Source of the DNA: Fasciola hepatica
Taxonomy: Eukaryota; Platyhelminthes; Trematoda; Plagiorchiida; Fasciolidae
Direction: 5' to 3'
DNA length: 64,000 nucleotides
NCBI GenBank assembly: GCA_948099385.1
Contig: CANUEZ040000193.1
Coordinates: forward strand, 3,174,501 to 3,238,500
Shown here one piece after another: positions 1-10,925 of this stretch. The notes under the pieces were generated by a model. The model saw nothing but the letters and a program-made list of their open reading frames with translations, was not told the DNA's origin and made no database searches. Made by a program: the position numbers and the translations under genes. Numbering within the stretch: position 1 is the stretch's first letter; every line of letters begins with the position of its first letter.

Positions 1-2
1 TG

Positions 3-122
3 GGCAGACTAGATGCATTATTTTCTGAGACGGAAGTGGCAATAGTCACTGGGGAAGAGAGACATACGGGATACCTAGCCACCACCGCTGAAGGTCACTA
101 CTACCAGAACCGTTTTCTCTAA
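3..122 (+). CDS. Candidate 3' end of a coding exon cut by the window edge
   Basis: A frame open from the first bases runs 39 codons to a TAA at 120-122. The translation is mixed and acidic (it contains EVAIVTGEERHTGY), and the local G+C is higher than in the DNA that follows. The upstream part lies outside the window, so the acceptor cannot be checked. A GTAAGC lies just past the stop, but the other two frames close early. The protein is not recognised. It could be a last exon or a chance frame. Confidence 0.3.
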   Translation, partial: GRLDALFSETEVAIVTGEERHTGYLATTAEGHYYQNRFL

Positions 123-2494
123 GGAAAGTAAGCAAAATTCAGAATAAGGTTTAAAAGCATGTTGTTTTAACAAACCAGTTGTCAGGCCTAAACTGTATCA
201 GTGAAAAGCAGTTGTTGAATCAAAAAGCAAAACACCATGGGGAGTTTAGCGAATATGAGGTAGATTCCGCAATTATTGTTAGTAATAAAGCTTCAAAGAT
301 GAAAAGATCCCAAATGACGGAACAAACAATATTACATTTAATTACAGTGAATAATTTATCAAATATTTTAACGGTCACAAAACAAAGGAATTTTGGTATA
401 CACCACAATCCCCAAATTTAACTGTTAAATGAAACCACGTAGAGCTCTGTGCCTTAAATATAGATTCATTTAGATGGGTCACACTGAAGACTGTAAGGCA
501 CTTTACGAAGGACTTCTTTCGACACACTTGTTCAACTATGTTTATATTCCAAAGGGAATGAACTGATGTATGACCAACTGTTGGTACACGAGCAAAGATT
601 ACCAAAAATATAGGCTCGAAAATATGTCTTTTGATGAAGGTGGGATTGTCCAATTTTAGAAGGAAAATGTTTTTTTCTGGCCTTCAGTCTTGAAAACGGA
701 ACTTGGAAGGGTGCCGCATTCAGAGTGCCCGCCTCGGCATGATTATTTGGACCTAGCTCTTAGAAGGATGGAATGATGTAGATAATTCTTGTCACACAAT
801 GGTATAAATACGTGAAAGTAATATTGATATTATTGTAGATGATGAAATGATCAATCTCCCTAAAATCCCTCGTTTTGACTGAACCTTTCTTTGTGATTGT
901 GGTTGATATGGTCATGATTGTTTCCGACAAGATGATAAGTGAACGTAGTAGATTCTTTTAAAATTTCGTCTGGTTTTGGATAACGTATCTGGAAATCGTA
1001 CCAGAGTAGTCTTGCATGAGTTTTTCTGGAAACCTGTAAGCTCTCAATAAAGACTATGATTTCCTAGTCAGCTTTGTTCTGATTAAAACGATCCCTCGGT
1101 ACATAATAATGGCAACGTATGTGCAGCCAAACGGCGGTGTTAGAAAACGAGATACCTGCAAACGTTAGGTTGACCAAATACATTTATGCATGCGGTGTGT
1201 CTGAGTCCGTTTTGACAGCAAATGTTATGCGAAATGTATCATCTTGTCGCTATTCTGATAAGTGATTCCATAGTAAAAACATGCTGGAATTTATAGGGAT
1301 CATGGGGAAAAGATTTTCTGTGTTGAATTGTTGATCATAAAACGTAACCGATCATGGTACCATCACAAATCATAGATGCACCTTGCAGCTGTTGAACCCA
1401 GTTTTTGAGCGGTTCTCAGCAGCACAAGTTCACCGACCAGTTCATCTTGGAACTAAAAACTGTGATGCATCTTTGAAGTTCACAGACGTTTTGACTAAGG
1501 TGTTCAAGTGGAATCTGAACGGTTTGTTTAACATTTATACCAAATAATAAAGGGTTTAGTGGACAGGGAGTTTAAATAGGGTTTGGTGCACGAGAAGTGC
1601 TGTTGTTTGTTTACAAGGAAGAAATAATTGCACAGTGCACTCACAATTTTCAACGTTGAATACTGTTTTCATACCTTAGGACGAATCATTTCATCACTAG
1701 CATGTATCGCCTGCTGATCGTATTGAGTATATTTATGCACTCAAATTTCTGGGGAGCATTTACATCTCACTAATATGTCCCATTTGAGTACTTTTTGTCG
1801 AATTTTTGAGTTGTGATGTACATTTCTAAAGTGCTAAATTTTAACAGTCTACCGATTTCTAGCCTTTATTTTGCAAACCTTTCAACACAGAGAAAAGTAG
1901 GCAGTTCCAAATAACACATTATGGTTTCCATCAGTCACCATCACTCCTAAGTACACCATCGAGCCAACCTGGCGATGATCGTGATTGTTGTTGTACAACC
2001 TGACAAGAATTTTATGAGTAGGTTATGATTCCATCAATAATACTCTAAGTCGTATTTGGTTGTGGAAGCTGAATGCATCTATGTCATATTACAATAAGCA
2101 CTTCAGATGTGAATGTACGCATGTGTTGATCCGGTATTTAGCCAGCTTCGATTACGATAGAGTTTGGGAGTAACTCAAGCAAATAGCTGCAAAATCTCAA
2201 CAAATCACACGCCATTTTGAAAACTTCCAACCACAGTAAACCATGACCAATCAATAAAAACTTCCATCTGAATAAGTCTTTCAGATTTTCATGCATTTAT
2301 TGAGCGTTTGTAGTGACAGCTTGATGCTGCGTTTCCTAAAACCATTATATATGATTCGAAAGGAACACCGAGAGTTAAACTGGAAATTTGATTTCAACGC
2401 TATTAACTGGGGAGGGATGAAAAGAATAAATTTCATGGAAACCATCTGATGCCATTAACCAAATAAACGGTTTATATAAAAAGTATATACATCA
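123..2494. other. Long stretch without a supported gene
   Basis: AT-rich DNA with only short chance frames. The one spot of interest is a short plus-strand frame at about 949-1050 that ends in TAA overlapping an AATAAA at about 1046. It reads VVLHEFFWKP near its end, but it is too short and its acceptor too weak to call. Nothing else is seen. Confidence 0.5.
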
Positions 2495-2513
2495 ATATAT
2501 ATATATATATATA
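2495..2513. repeat. (AT)n microsatellite
   Basis: An uninterrupted AT run of about 19 bp, 30 bp outside the left arm of the large inverted repeat. AT-rich tracts are found near both ends of the left arm. Confidence 0.9.
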
Positions 2514-2543
2514 ATTACAAGCAAAACAATCTATGATGAAATT

Positions 2544-3724
2544 ATTGATAGAAGCTGAAGCCTTTCTGTGATTTCTGTGATCAGTTTCGGACAAATCATT
2601 TGACTACAGATAAGTTTGTACATGAATGTATCCTGGTGATCTTCCTGAAGCGAGTATATAAGGGCGTTTCTAAATTCAAAAGAGTTTAAGAAAATCCTGT
2701 TGGTTTTCTTGTCTATCATAAAACGAGCATTCTCTGACATCACAGATGTTCATGACTTTGGTGAATATCATTTATCAGGTTCCCCATGGAAATCCTACCA
2801 CTGCGCAGCAAATGCACGGCATAAACTCTGGTACAAAGTTCCGTTCCTCAGAGTATCGTTTCTCTCACGAATGTTCTGTTCTCCTCTCCTCTCCGTTTCT
2901 AGTTTCCTACTTCCCGCGTGTATGAGAAATTTTAATCCATGGACAGAAAATGAAGATCAGTTGCAGAAGAAATCATTTATGATCTACAAATTTTATACAA
3001 TAATTCACATTGAATAATTTCATGACCATGAATCACCACTTTCCCATTAAAAGTAACGCCTGCTTCTGACGAAGTTTGCTAAACGAGAATACTACTTATC
3101 TTGTCTATATTCTCCTACGAAAACAGATTTGTGCTATAACATTTTTCATGTAGGATCAGCGCTCAGTTCGCCACTGGGAACCATGGACCTAATGTACATC
3201 TATTACAACCTACATGGCAATCAGTCGCACTTTGCTACTCCCGAGCCCTAGATGGGACTCGAACTCGCGGTTAGCTGTTGTGCGTTGAATGCCAACTATT
3301 TTCACAAGGCTGTAAACCACGTTCTGGAATATCTTTGGACAATGGCGATAAAAGATGCACATCGAATGAACAGAGCAATATGAATAGAGATGAGTGGTTC
3401 TCGACGTTTGAGTTTTACTATGGAAGGTCATTTGCTTGAAGTACTTACTAAATGGCCATAGTAAAAATAGCCCAAAATCTACAACGTCTTTGTATTTAGC
3501 GCATGTAGTATCAAAAGTGGAGGTCCATCAACCCGTTTATTTACTGATGTCGTGCTGAATATTAGTGTGTGCAAGGAAAATATTGCTCTGGTTACAAGTC
3601 TGATCGAACTCTATGCACGTAAGCACCCGATAAACAGTTGTTTAGCTAAAAAAACGACAGTGATTCAAAAGAGAAACCATTTATATTTTTGCAGTTACTG
3701 AATAGTAGTAGCTGTAATAAGAGG

Positions 3725-3731
<7 letters not shown>
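2544..3731 (+). repeat. Left arm of a large, near-perfect inverted repeat (1188 bp)
   Basis: This arm is the reverse complement of 5301-6488. Paired positions always sum to 9032 from one end to the other, so there is no net insertion or deletion. The differences I could find are four substitutions (right-arm positions 5312, 5315, 5570 and 5589), so the arms are about 99.7% identical. The outer edge is sharp at 2544. The inner edge runs straight into a 42-bp TA tract that the right arm lacks. The arm carries a SINE at 3147-3327 in minus orientation. Identity this high means a recent duplication, gene conversion between the arms, or an assembly or hairpin-read artefact. Confidence 0.95.
3147..3327 (-). 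mobile_element. tRNA-derived SINE copy (left arm)
   Basis: Mirror image of the copy at 5705-5885. Read on the minus strand it has a tRNA-like head containing GAGTTCGAGTCCC, which fits the Pol III B box (GGTTCGANNCC), and the tail block CAGTGGCGAACTGAGCGC. It lies wholly inside the inverted-repeat arm, so it was copied with the arm and is not an independent insertion. Confidence 0.7.

Positions 3732-3770
<39 letters not shown>
3729..3770. repeat. (TA)21 microsatellite at the inner edge of the left arm
   Basis: A pure TA run of 42 bp that begins exactly where the two arms stop matching. The right arm shows no equivalent at 5300. It may mark the breakpoint, or have expanded after the duplication. 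Pure TA tracts are also prone to cruciform extrusion and polymerase slippage. Confidence 0.9.
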
Positions 3771-3772
<2 letters not shown>

Positions 3773-3959
3773 AAATGATCATGTTAATGTCATAGCAGAC
3801 ATAGAAATTTACGTGGAAAATGGTGAAACCTACTATTTCCGGAGATCCCTTTATCCTTTGGTAAAACCAGATGAAGCCAAGAAAAATTATTTCTGAACTG
3901 AATCACCAAAGGAGTAGGTTGTAGGTACAATTTTGTTACAACTAACTTTGCTAAATAAC

Positions 3960-4145
3960 TAATATGGTAGTTGTACCAGTTGTATTGGTGTTGGTGGTAG
4001 CGGCTCTCACAGAGTTCCTAACAGTAATAGTGAAGAAAGTAGCTGCATTATTGCCATTACTAATATCAGTATTAGTATTACAGTCAAATTACCGTTGTTA
4101 ATAATATAAGTAGCAGTTACTCTAGTAGTATCACCAGTAGGATTG
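3960..4145. repeat. Low-complexity GTA/TTA-rich tract
   Basis: A degenerate run of GTA, TTA and GTT triplets in the spacer of the inverted repeat. It yields a Val/Leu-rich open frame starting at ATG 3964 that looks like a membrane segment but is a product of the triplet bias. It is not called as a gene. Confidence 0.5.
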
Positions 4146-4158
4146 GCAACCCTGAAAC

Positions 4159-4598
4159 TTAGTGTTGACAACGGAAGTGGAAAATCCAAAACAGGTGCAA
4201 AAAATTCCATTAAGTTATTGCTCTCTTTATAGGCTCACAAGAATAAAGTGGGCCCTCTTAGTTGGCCCCGGAAGAAAACTCCACAGCGCTTGTTTGATGT
4301 TTTCTATAGAGCGGTGCGTCGTTCGAGGGAAAACTGTAGTGTACAGTGTATGCTAAATGAATGTCAAAACAAATAAGACAATCACTAGCAAGGAAAAAAT
4401 GTCGGACTGTGGTTAGATATTTAGACAAAACAAACGCTCAGTGGAAATGAAAATGAGGCAGGTAGCCTACGTGCTCAACGCAAACAGTGAGATCTCCAGG
4501 TAAACGAGTTCCAAAACAATCCCATAGCAGGAAGCGACTTTAGCCGAGGAGTGCGCTTTATTCGGAGATTAGTGGTGACTTACCCTGTGGTCACTTGA
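4159..4598 (+). CDS. Candidate spliced gene in the inverted-repeat spacer
   Basis: Exon 1 ends at 4194 (TTEVENPKQ). It is followed by a 38-bp intron, 4195-4232, with a good pyrimidine-rich acceptor (CTCTCTTTATAG). Exon 2 begins in phase at 4233 and stays open for 47 codons to a TAA at 4374, with a basic, well-mixed translation (AHKNKVGPLSWPRKK at its start). A further exon, 4425-4499 (VAYVLNANSEIS), and a 44-bp intron to 4544 are also phase-compatible, ending in TGA at 4596-4598. They would need a weaker donor inside exon 2. The family is not recognised. If real, this is a single-copy gene trapped between two long inverted arms. Confidence 0.35.
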
Positions 4599-5028
4599 GT
4601 GCATATGATTCAAAAGTGTGTATCACATTTTAGATTTAAACCTTGATACAGCAAAGGGGTGCTGCACCAAGGTACTTAGTCAACATAACCAAGTGGAAGA
4701 TCTACAGGTACCTACAAAACACATTCGCTCTTTTATGAACCAGTCATTGTTCGTCAGATGGAAGGTTATATGTCTTCGTATGAGGGTATGTTATGAGCAA
4801 CCATCCTGCAATGGCAGATGACTGAGAACATTTCTTTCTCTGTTCGCTTTGCTCACCGAGTTATGAAAGACATGTTGATACTTCATCAGAAAGCATTATC
4901 GGCATTCGATAGTTTTTGTTCCTGGAAAATTTAGCTTTTTGACGGTAAACAGGCAGACGCGTTTTCCGTGATTTTCATACCGCTCAAGGTCTAACGGTGA
5001 CATTGTCTATAAAACCGTGTTATCTCAG

Positions 5029-5074
5029 ATTATCAGTCAAGGGTGGTGGACCTTGTGTGTATTTGGTTACCAAG
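5029..5074 (+). CDS. Candidate 46-nt exon in the spacer
   Basis: Acceptor GTGTTATCTCAG at 5017-5028 and donor CAAG|GTAAAA at 5075. All three frames are open across the 46 nt, so the reading frame cannot be fixed. The splice-site pair is the only evidence. It could belong to the candidate gene just upstream. Confidence 0.2.
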
Positions 5075-5300
5075 GTAAAATTATAAAAACAATATAGGCG
5101 GAGAATTACTAAGACATGAGCACATCATGAAACTGGTGAACAGAGTCATGTGAATTGTCCTAGAATATGCTTGGATAGCTTTAGTGTATTGAGCACAGTA
5201 GAGGTTGTTTTTCAATTACTGTGTCTGGTTTTAGTGACACTATGAGAAGACAAATATAGATCATCTCATATTTGGGATCCTCCACATTAAGTCTACTTCA

Positions 5301-6488
5301 ATAAAGCCCTCGTAATACAGCTACTACTATTCAGTAACTGCAAAAATATAAATGGTTTCTCTTTTGAATCACTGTCGTTTTTTTAGCTAAACAACTGTTT
5401 ATCGGGTGCTTACGTGCATAGAGTTCGATCAGACTTGTAACCAGAGCAATATTTTCCTTGCACACACTAATATTCAGCACGACATCAGTAAATAAACGGG
5501 TTGATGGACCTCCACTTTTGATACTACATGCGCTAAATACAAAGACGTTGTAGATTTTGGGCTATTTTTGCTATGGCCATTTAGTAAGCACTTCAAGCAA
5601 ATGACCTTCCATAGTAAAACTCAAACGTCGAGAACCACTCATCTCTATTCATATTGCTCTGTTCATTCGATGTGCATCTTTTATCGCCATTGTCCAAAGA
5701 TATTCCAGAACGTGGTTTACAGCCTTGTGAAAATAGTTGGCATTCAACGCACAACAGCTAACCGCGAGTTCGAGTCCCATCTAGGGCTCGGGAGTAGCAA
5801 AGTGCGACTGATTGCCATGTAGGTTGTAATAGATGTACATTAGGTCCATGGTTCCCAGTGGCGAACTGAGCGCTGATCCTACATGAAAAATGTTATAGCA
5901 CAAATCTGTTTTCGTAGGAGAATATAGACAAGATAAGTAGTATTCTCGTTTAGCAAACTTCGTCAGAAGCAGGCGTTACTTTTAATGGGAAAGTGGTGAT
6001 TCATGGTCATGAAATTATTCAATGTGAATTATTGTATAAAATTTGTAGATCATAAATGATTTCTTCTGCAACTGATCTTCATTTTCTGTCCATGGATTAA
6101 AATTTCTCATACACGCGGGAAGTAGGAAACTAGAAACGGAGAGGAGAGGAGAACAGAACATTCGTGAGAGAAACGATACTCTGAGGAACGGAACTTTGTA
6201 CCAGAGTTTATGCCGTGCATTTGCTGCGCAGTGGTAGGATTTCCATGGGGAACCTGATAAATGATATTCACCAAAGTCATGAACATCTGTGATGTCAGAG
6301 AATGCTCGTTTTATGATAGACAAGAAAACCAACAGGATTTTCTTAAACTCTTTTGAATTTAGAAACGCCCTTATATACTCGCTTCAGGAAGATCACCAGG
6401 ATACATTCATGTACAAACTTATCTGTAGTCAAATGATTTGTCCGAAACTGATCACAGAAATCACAGAAAGGCTTCAGCTTCTATCAAT
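5301..6488 (-). repeat. Right arm of the large inverted repeat (1188 bp)
   Basis: Reverse complement of 2544-3731 with four substitutions and no net indel; the spacer between the arms is 3732-5300 (1569 bp). It holds a plus-oriented SINE (5705-5885). It also holds a plus-strand frame at 6289-6555 whose last codons run past the arm edge at 6488 into unique DNA. In the left arm the same frame ends differently, at 2531. No target-site duplication or conventional terminal inverted repeat was seen at the outer edges, so I do not call the arms a DNA transposon. Confidence 0.95.
5705..5885 (+). mobile_element. tRNA-derived SINE copy (right arm)
   Basis: The tRNA-like head contains CATTCAACGCACAACAGCTAA followed by the B-box match GAGTTCGAGTCCC at about 5766-5778. 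A tail block at 5856-5880 (CAGTGGCGAACTGAGCGC) recurs with five mismatches in 25 nt in the independent copy at 32085-32265. A shared tail plus a B box is the usual layout of a SINE, transcribed by RNA polymerase III and mobilised in trans by a LINE. No poly-A end or target duplication is visible. Confidence 0.7.
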
Positions 6489-6555
6489 GAATACATTAGA
6501 CGTAGTTCTGCGAATGATTTATTTTATTTATATATGTATGAATATGTATATTTAA
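6335..6555 (+). CDS. Possible coding exon crossing the inverted-repeat edge
   Basis: A pyrimidine-rich acceptor (TTTTGAATTTAG) at about 6351-6362 precedes a frame that stays open for some 60 codons (containing YSLQEDHQDTFMYKL) to a stop at 6555. The match to the left arm ends at 6488, so the last ~20 codons are unique to this side and become AT-rich and hydrophobic. It is at least as likely to be a chance frame. Confidence 0.2.
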
Positions 6556-6559
6556 ATGT

Positions 6560-7140
6560 ATTTTTCTCTGTATGTATGTTACGTTCTACTAACAAATGTC
6601 TTCAACCTTCTGCTAGAAAAAGTAATCTTTTACCATTCAATGTTTATGTCGGAATTTTTCCAGGATTTCTCCCCTTTTCAAATGACATTATTCGTGAAAA
6701 CCTCAAAAGTACTATTTGATTCTGGATATGTTCACACTACTGATCGATACGAAACCAACCTATATGAACTCGGCTACGGGAAGAAAGAAGAAGTAAATTT
6801 AAGTGTTTGTAAATTTTGTGCGCGTTATTGCAATGTTAAAATGTAATCTGTGCGAAAGAACTTCGTCCAAGGTTGATATTGAACTTTAACCTCTAAAACT
6901 ATTCTGTTAATAGCATTTTGTTCGTCATTAACCTCGAGAAGCGGCCTTTTATGATTAGAATCTTCATGTCTTTAAATCTCCATGTTGTGGACGATTCATT
7001 TCACGTGTTACTTAGGGAAACATTTTGATAGTGGAATGAAAACTGTGAAACATTCTCCTTCAGGAATTATACATTTTAGAATTCTGCAAAGGCGAATACC
7101 TTAGGTAACTATCCGGAGTATAGTGCTCTTCCCATAGCCA
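6560..7140. other. No supported gene
   Basis: AT-rich sequence right of the inverted repeat. The overlapping short frames here have the biased composition expected of non-coding DNA. No repeats or RNA genes are seen. Confidence 0.5.
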
Positions 7141-7498
7141 GCATCTTCAGAATTCACCAGATTTATTTGCACCTTGGAGGAGTTCACTGTTGAAAGGGAT
7201 ATTCACAAAATTGCTACTGACATGGATGAAACATGAAGCGAAGTTTTCAACACCCATCAAACTTCCTAAAGACTCAGGTGAGAATCTTGGTGTGTATCGC
7301 ATTTGGACTGGGACACGAAACAAAGGTTCAGCTGAGACATTTCCAGTCACAAAGAAATCGGTTGGTTATTCCTACCTGCTTGCTTTCTTCCGCCAACGGC
7401 TAGCCTCCTTGTCATATTTTCCAATTTTACCATGGACTACGCGCTCGGTTTTAGAGCAGTTTCCTCAATAGTTGTGTATCTTGATTTGCACTCCTTAC

Positions 7499-7704
7499 CG
7501 GAAGCTCTTTGCGCCAAACCATCCCTTCTTCGTTGCCATCTTTTCCTGAGACAAACGTCCCCGTATTTTCCATACACCCCGTATCTTCGTCTGATAAATA
7601 AATCAAAGATGGCGGGGAAAATGGTATACCCATTACCGCTCGTAATTCTTGTGTCAGTTCATCTGAATGCAACGTCATCAGAGCATTGCCGTCGGTGGAA
7701 TTAT
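7499..7704 (-). CDS. Candidate internal exon, acidic protein
   Basis: On the minus strand an acceptor (GTGGAACTCCCAG) ends at 7705. It is followed by 68 open codons and a strong donor CCG|GTAAGG at 7498. The translation is acidic and varied (LYLSDED-like block LIYLSDEDTGC, then KDGNEEGMVW). This start was preferred to the GTG just upstream because the acceptor keeps the frame. A 123-codon plus-strand frame (7432-7803) covers the same bases. I favour the minus reading for its donor and composition. The protein is not recognised. Confidence 0.35.
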
Positions 7705-7779
7705 CTGGGAGTTCCACAAAAATCAGACATGAGAAACTCCGTTATTGTGCGAATCAATATCCATTACTTTTTCATCGGG

Positions 7780-8125
7780 GGTAGAGAGTTTCTTTTTCTT
7801 TGATCGTTTTACTACGAGTTAGGAGGGCCTGCGAGTTCTACTGCAATGGTGTCAAAGTAGCAGTGATTAAGCTCAGTAAACCCAGTAGGCTTGTCAGCTG
7901 AGATAAAACGCTGAAAGTACATTCGCAATATACACTACCTCAGGTGTCATTGATCGTTGCAAACAACCAAGTGCCCATCGAAACAAACATCATCCGAGGA
8001 GTTCCGGAATATCCAGTGACACTTTTTGGTAAATGATTCAAAAGAACACGGACACATACCCCATTGCTACATTCAACACTTTCTCCAACAGAACGGCCTA
8101 CGAGCATAATTTGGCACAGGACCAA
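7780..8125 (-). pseudogene. Possible decayed minus-strand coding remnant
   Basis: A minus-strand frame from 8125 (contains SVTGYSGTPRMM) reaches TGA at 7940, one base before a GTAGTG donor at 7938. That donor is followed by a 41-bp intron-like stretch ending TTTTATCTCAG. Past it, a frame that reads DKPTGFTELNHCYFD continues only if the TGA is bypassed. A stop placed immediately before a good splice pair suggests a broken gene. The signal is weak and could be chance. Confidence 0.2.
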
Positions 8126-8379
8126 GAGAGGTTTTCTGATGGTGTATAGATGTGCGACTCGATAGCCTTGTTTGTATGAAAGGAGTGTTAGTTCATTGGT
8201 AAAATAAGTCCGGATAGAGACAAGGTATTACCTAGGAGGGGTTGACTGCTCTTCGGGATTATGCTTCAGGGGGAGAAGTGGAGTAAATAAGACCCCATTG
8301 ATGAATACTTTTTTCTTTTTTGACGATGTTCTGAAAGAGTACTCAAGAACGAAAGTAGCTTAATTTGTCACAGCCTTAG

Positions 8380-8536
8380 TGACAGTGATGGAAGAATGTT
8401 GATTTCAATCGTCGAATTACCAAAGCAACCCACATTTTTTGGTCCTCGCCTTGGAGTTCCTCTGCAGGTTGGAAAAGGATTTCTGTTAATCGTTCAAAAC
8501 ACCAATACATTTATTTTTGACGGAAATAATATGTAG
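8380..8536 (+). CDS. Candidate terminal exon
   Basis: The acceptor TCACAGCCTTAG ends at 8379. The frame then runs 51 codons to TAG at 8534-8536. The translation is well mixed (ISIVELPKQPTFFGPRLG, then VGKGFLLIVQ). A GT donor after CTGCAG inside the frame is a possible alternative end. The other frames close within a few codons. No family recognised, and no upstream exon found. Confidence 0.3.
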
Positions 8537-9264
8537 AATCTATAAAATAAGTGTGACTTTTGATTAGACCAAAAGCAAGGAGTAGACATCGATGTGTAAG
8601 TTTTCGAGAAGGAACATCATTTCATATAAATCCATACGCAATAAGTCAAGTTCATACTGAATACATCAAAACGCAGATTGCCTCTTCTAAATGACGGCGA
8701 TAATTATTGAATATTATATGTATATTACTGCAGCTTTGCTATTTGCATAGAAGTGGTAAACAAATGCTTGTAAATGTATTGTACTGGAGGAAGAATTCGG
8801 AGTTTCTTTTTTTATGACGAGATGGAGTTTGTTTTTCAAAGAATAAAGTCTGAGAATTTCCATTCCTTAATGATTGCACAATATCCCGATGAAAATTTCT
8901 TTACGTAAAAGTAGGTTCACAAAGTGAAACTTCAATTTTGAAAAAACGTCAATAGCAGTAGACATGGTGTTTTGCATGTATTGAACAGCGCTTGGTAGCC
9001 CATGATACTTACATTACCTACGCTTTAGGAAGTAACTAATATCATCCAAAGTTTTCAACATATTTCGGGGTGATTTAAACGTAAACCTGTGGGCGAAATA
9101 TTTTGCAAATGGTTCACTAAATACTGTCATTATTTACCAAGGACTTCCATAAGCACCAGGTAAACCTATTTGGTCCGAACTTCCTTGCCTTTATAACCAG
9201 CACGATTGATTGATCGCTAAATCTGTTGATTTATCTCATACGGTACTTTTATTGTTTTACTTAG

Positions 9265-9398
9265 ATGCTGCTGTCTCCATGGAGAGAATAAGCCGGCTGT
9301 ATAAATATCTAATGGCATTTTCGTACGCTGGACTGTTAGTCTCCACCTTGCAGCAGATAACTGTGCGTCACGTTGACGTGATCATGAAGTCTTATTAG
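9265..9398 (+). CDS. Candidate terminal exon
   Basis: A long pyrimidine tract and acceptor (TATTGTTTTACTTAG) end at 9264. A 43-codon frame follows (AAVSMERISRLYKYLM, then QQITVRHVDVIMKSY) to TAG at 9396-9398. Upstream at 9142-9159 there is an 18-nt stretch bounded by an acceptor-like TTACCAAG and a GTAAAC donor that could be a micro-exon, but the intervening DNA is stop-rich. The protein is not recognised. Confidence 0.3.
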
Positions 9399-9499
9399 TG
9401 TTTGTTGCTAGAGGCATCCCAGTGTTGCTCGAAATTTCTCTCGAAGGAGTATCTCTAACTCTGCACAAACTAGTGAGCGCTGCAAGGTAGTAGCGTGTT

Positions 9500-10900
9500 G
9501 ATTCATGGTTCATGGCTTCGCCGAGGCACATTTAGCTTTCAATTGAACCGAATCCAACACAGGAGTCCATGCAGTCCTTTCAGTTTGAGAGATTTCTTCC
9601 ACCGACGTCGAATAGTACGGCGAATCTCGTCTGCCCATTCATGCCTCTGTCTCCTCATCTTACACACCGTCTCACTTAGGTTTTTTGACCCCGTCCACCC
9701 TCAGCCTGGCTTAGCCCGCAGGTCGAGTGGTTTTTCGGGGTGTGGCTGTTGATGCATAATTCTGTTTATGGAAGCATAGGTGAGATCTAGGTACCTGATG
9801 GAGACCTAAGAAAAGGAGGATGCCTCAGGGCCCAGCAGTCTATCAATTCGGAGGAGCTACTTCTATCAGACTTTCCAAATAGTGGAAAGAATATCTTCAC
9901 CATCGTGCGTAATGAAGGTAAACGTTTTAAACTTTTCAATAAGTGTACAATAAAGTCGAAACAGAGTTGCTGATTCCAATCAAGTCTACATAGGAGGGTA
10001 ATGCTCAGAAACGAAGAGGTACGGGCTCCAATCTGCAATGTTCGAAGTTTCTGTAATGACGACAGCTTTGTCGTTGTTCACTGTACTAATAAGTATTCGA
10101 TTTGTTCAAGATGGTGCTAAATTATGTCCAAATTAACAGCAGTCAGCAAACAGTGATATTTTATAAAATGTTAGTCAATTCATCTTTTTATGGAGGTTCA
10201 GTCAAATCTAGTAAGTTTCAATCATCTTTGAAGTATACATGTTATTGTGACGCTTTTAAATGTATTCATGTTGTTGGATTGTCACTAACAAAATCATCCA
10301 CTAATTACTTACTGTTCATGCATATAAATCGTTGATACTGCGTAAAAGAACTTCCTAGTTGTATGGAGGTTCCCTGTTCTGGACTGAATTCGTTAATATC
10401 GCACAGGTTAACGACATACAGTCATGAAGATCACTGACTTTTATTTAACATTGACACAAAAATCTCACTATTTGCGACAGATGAGAATCAAGATATCCAG
10501 TTACCTAATGGGGATGAAGTAGCCGTATAGCAAACCAACAGCCTCGGGAAAATTAAATCCTTTGAAAACGCAGACACAGCTATTTTTTAATCCACGAAAA
10601 CGGAACACACAGACAGAGAAGATTGATGAGCAGATTTCCTCCGGAAGGTGACACACTGTCCACTTTGTTCAATAATGTTTCATTGTAAAAAACATTTTGC
10701 TCAGTCCACCATTTTCGTTGATTGTTCTAACCACTCGAAGGAGCATATCTGAAGAATAGTCTGGTCATCTGATTCGGGCTTGAATTAATGTATCACCCGA
10801 GTGTCTCACTTCTGATACATTCAAGTGGGAAGTGCATAGAAGGAACAAATGAAATGGACTAGCCCTCAAACCATAATTGTAGTGTTATTACTACCTCTAT
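9500..10900. other. No confident gene; locally GC-richer segment at 9.5-9.75 kb
   Basis: The segment at about 9500-9740 is richer in G+C than its surroundings and Arg/Ser-rich in translation. That often marks an old repeat or retroelement scrap. On the minus strand it reads RRQRHEWADEIRRTIRRRW, but no known domain or splice site is seen. The rest is AT-rich and featureless. Confidence 0.35.
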
Positions 10901-10925
10901 AGTTGAAACTATATACTAGACGTCC

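Noticed and set aside
2700..3017. 105-codon frame present in both inverted-repeat arms (also 6015-6332)
   Set aside because: Identity between the copies comes from the duplication, not from selection; composition is hydrophobic and Ser-rich with no splice signals.
7432..7803. 123-codon plus-strand open frame
   Set aside because: It covers the minus-strand candidate exon with a GTAAGG donor, and its own composition is Leu/Ser/Tyr-rich with no splice support.
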